Positions 6,951-8,651 of a stretch of DNA of 8,651 bases are shown here, piece after piece. A program made the position numbers and the translations under genes. Under the pieces are notes generated by a model. It saw only the letters and a list, made by a program, of their open reading frames with translations, was not told where the DNA came from and ran no database searches. Origin of the DNA: Clostridia bacterium (GTDB taxonomy: Bacteria > Bacillota_A > Clostridia > Lachnospirales > Cellulosilyticaceae). Position 1 is the first letter of the stretch. Every line of letters begins with the position of its first letter. The stretch covers positions 1-8,651 of the forward strand of contig JARBTY010000125.1 of the NCBI GenBank assembly GCA_029239935.1. The letters run 5' to 3'.

Positions 6951-6957
6951 CTATAAC

Positions 6958-8651
6958 ATGTATGAGATAGAACAAGGCGTACCTCAGTTGGGATGTTCAC
7001 TGGATTTACAGGGAGCGAATTTCGGCATATTTTCTGATAAAGCCAGCAGTATGTTATTAGAAATCTATCACTCCAGTAAAGAAGAGCTTCCAGTATTTAA
7101 AATGATATTGGACCGGGTACATCATGCAACAGGAGATATCTTCCATATTTATATAAAAGATATACAAGAAGGCATGAGTTATATATGGAAGACAATGGGC
7201 AGCAGCGGCAATCTATCTAAAGCAATCATAGACCCATATGCTTGCTGTATTGAGAAGAAAATGAGCAAACCTTTGACTTATAAAAATATAGTTATTAACA
7301 AGAATGCAATTTGGCATAAAAAGCCCTGCATTCCTTGGGAAGAAACAATTTTATATGAAATGCATTTAGGCGGGTTTACAAAACATACTTCTTCAGATAT
7401 GGCTATTTGCGAAAGAGGGACTTATCAAGGTGTGATTAATAAGATCCCGTATTTAAAGGAACTAGGCGTTACGACGATAGAACTCCTCCCAGTTTTTAAA
7501 TGGCATGAGCAAGTGACTAAAAACAAAAATCCTCTAACTGGCGACTTATTAAAAGATGTGTGGGGCTATAATCCCATATCTTTTTTCGCTCTAGACGAGA
7601 AGTACAGTGTACAAAAAAATAGTTTTAAAGCCATAGAAGAATTCAAAAATTTCGTTAAAACCATGCACGACCATGGATTGGAGATTATTTTGGATGTTGT
7701 ATATAATCACACAGGAGAAAGCGGCATAGAGGGGGAAGCCTTTCACTTCAAGTATCTTTCAAATAATACTTATTATAGATTTGATGAACATGGATGTTAT
7801 ATGAATCATTCAGGAACAGGTAATACACTAAATACCAATCATAACGTCGTTAAAACCCTTATATTAGAAAGTCTAAGGTATTGGGTAGTTCATATGGGAG
7901 TAGATGGTTTTAGATTTGATTTGGCGTCTATACTTGGACAGGATAAGACAGGCAGATGGATGGCTCATTCTCTTTTGGATGATATTTGTGAGGATCCCAT
8001 TCTTTCTCATGTCAAGCTTATATCAGAGAGCTGGGATGCTGGCGGTAGTTACGATGTCGGAAAGATGCCTTATTGCTTTAGAGAATGGAGTGATTCATTC
8101 AGAGACACAGCCAGGCGGTTCGTAAGAGGGGATATGGGCCTTACAGCATCTATTGCAACGTGTTTATTAGGAAAAGAAATTTGTTTTTCGAATTCGAAGA
8201 AAAACAGTTCACATGCTATTCATTTTATTACCGCTCATGATGGCTTTACCCTTTGGGATTTGGTGTCATATAATGAAAAAAACAATATTGAGAATGGTGA
8301 GAACAATCGGGATGGACATAATGCCAATTATAGCAATAACTGTGGGATAGAGGGAGAAACAGAGGATGTAGGCATCTTGAATATGCGAAAACGCAGACTT
8401 AAAAACTATATGTGTTTGTTGCTTTTTTCAAGAGGAATACCGATGCTGCTTATGGGTGATGAAATATGCAGAACGCAAGCAGGCAATAATAATGCGTATT
8501 GTCAAGACCACGAAAAAGTATGGGTGGACTGGAGCAGAAAAGATATGTTTCAGGATATTTTTAGTTTTGTAAAAGAAACCATTGGTATCAGAAAAGCTAT
8601 CAAATATTTTCATACAGCAAAACCTGACAAGTATAAAGTAACCTGGCATGG
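6958..8651 (+). CDS. glgX: Glycogen debranching enzyme / isoamylase-type GH13 (3' end outside the window)
   Basis: The frame from ATG 6958 is open to the right edge, giving 564 visible residues. Family members are about 650-710 residues, so perhaps 100-150 are missing. Residues from about 10 to 100 look like a CBM48 (isoamylase N-terminal) domain ('LGCSLDLQGANFGIFSD'). The GH13 barrel follows: 'LYEMHLGGFTKH' (132-143), 'WGYNP' (202-206), region I 'DVVYNH' (246-251), region II 'GFRFD' with nucleophile Asp321, region III 'ISESWDAGG' with acid/base Glu357, and region IV 'TAHDGFTLWDLVSYN' with Asp428. 'GENNRDGHN' (447-455), 'CGIEGETED', 'MGDE' (499-502) and 'RTQAGNNNAYCQD' (505-517) are typical of GlgX/TreX/isoamylase (GH13_11) and not of pullulanase or branching enzyme. 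The enzyme hydrolyses alpha-1,6 branches of glycogen or limit dextrin. No signal peptide is seen, so it is likely cytosolic. It is divergent from tyrS, and no other glg gene is visible. Confidence 0.9.
   Translation, partial: MYEIEQGVPQLGCSLDLQGANFGIFSDKASSMLLEIYHSSKEELPVFKMILDRVHHATGDIFHIYIKDIQEGMSYIWKTMGSSGNLSKAIIDPYACCIEKKMSKPLTYKNIVINKNAIWHKKPCIPWEETILYEMHLGGFTKHTSSDMAICERGTYQGVINKIPYLKELGVTTIELLPVFKWHEQVTKNKNPLTGDLLKDVWGYNPISFFALDEKYSVQKNSFKAIEEFKNFVKTMHDHGLEIILDVVYNHTGESGIEGEAFHFKYLSNNTYYRFDEHGCYMNHSGTGNTLNTNHNVVKTLILESLRYWVVHMGVDGFRFDLASILGQDKTGRWMAHSLLDDICEDPILSHVKLISESWDAGGSYDVGKMPYCFREWSDSFRDTARRFVRGDMGLTASIATCLLGKEICFSNSKKNSSHAIHFITAHDGFTLWDLVSYNEKNNIENGENNRDGHNANYSNNCGIEGETEDVGILNMRKRRLKNYMCLLLFSRGIPMLLMGDEICRTQAGNNNAYCQDHEKVWVDWSRKDMFQDIFSFVKETIGIRKAIKYFHTAKPDKYKVTWH

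Noticed and set aside
1..8651. Mobile elements, CRISPR arrays, phage or defence genes, tRNA or rRNA genes
   Set aside because: I found no transposase, integrase, regularly spaced repeats, terminal inverted repeats, or tRNA/rRNA sequence. Gene content and base use look uniform and chromosomal.

Overview
The window is chromosomal DNA from a low-GC Gram-positive bacterium, most likely an anaerobic Firmicute of the class Clostridia. This rests on four things: AT-rich base use, strong GGAGG-type ribosome binding sites, a tyrosyl-tRNA synthetase controlled by a T-box leader, and the ACT (UPF0237) plus DUF711 (UPF0210) gene pair next to a protein that looks like a clostridial FtsA-domain protein. 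The genus cannot be read from the sequence. I see no mobile elements, CRISPR, tRNA, rRNA or phage genes.

Layout. (1) Bases 1-5233 hold five tightly spaced plus-strand genes, with gaps of 13, 37, 27 and 22 bases, that look like one transcription unit. They are the 3' end of a large protein with repeated beta-grasp-like modules (probably FtsA-domain), a small ACT-domain protein, a DUF711/PFL-family protein, an M20 aminoacyl-histidine dipeptidase (PepD), and an AI-2E/PerM-family membrane protein. (2) A perfect 18-bp inverted repeat at 5229-5268 sits between this unit and the convergent tyrS gene and should stop transcription from both sides. (3) tyrS (5284-6507, minus) is preceded by a complete T-box leader: Stem I, an antiterminator with the standard 7-base bulge, a competing terminator, and an extended -10 promoter. 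(4) Divergently, from 6958 to the right edge, is a glycogen debranching enzyme/isoamylase-type GH13 gene that is cut by the window end.

How the genes work together. tyrS should be induced by uncharged tRNA-Tyr. The debranching enzyme would trim alpha-1,6 branches of glycogen or a similar glucan. The first unit mixes a putative cell-division or cell-envelope protein, a conserved pair of unknown function (ACT + DUF711), a dipeptidase and a membrane protein. No shared pathway is evident, and the ACT/DUF711 pair is the main functional unknown. The window reads mostly as ordinary housekeeping DNA. The points most worth a second look are the three-module C-terminus of the first protein, the function of the ACT/DUF711 pair, and details of the T-box specifier.
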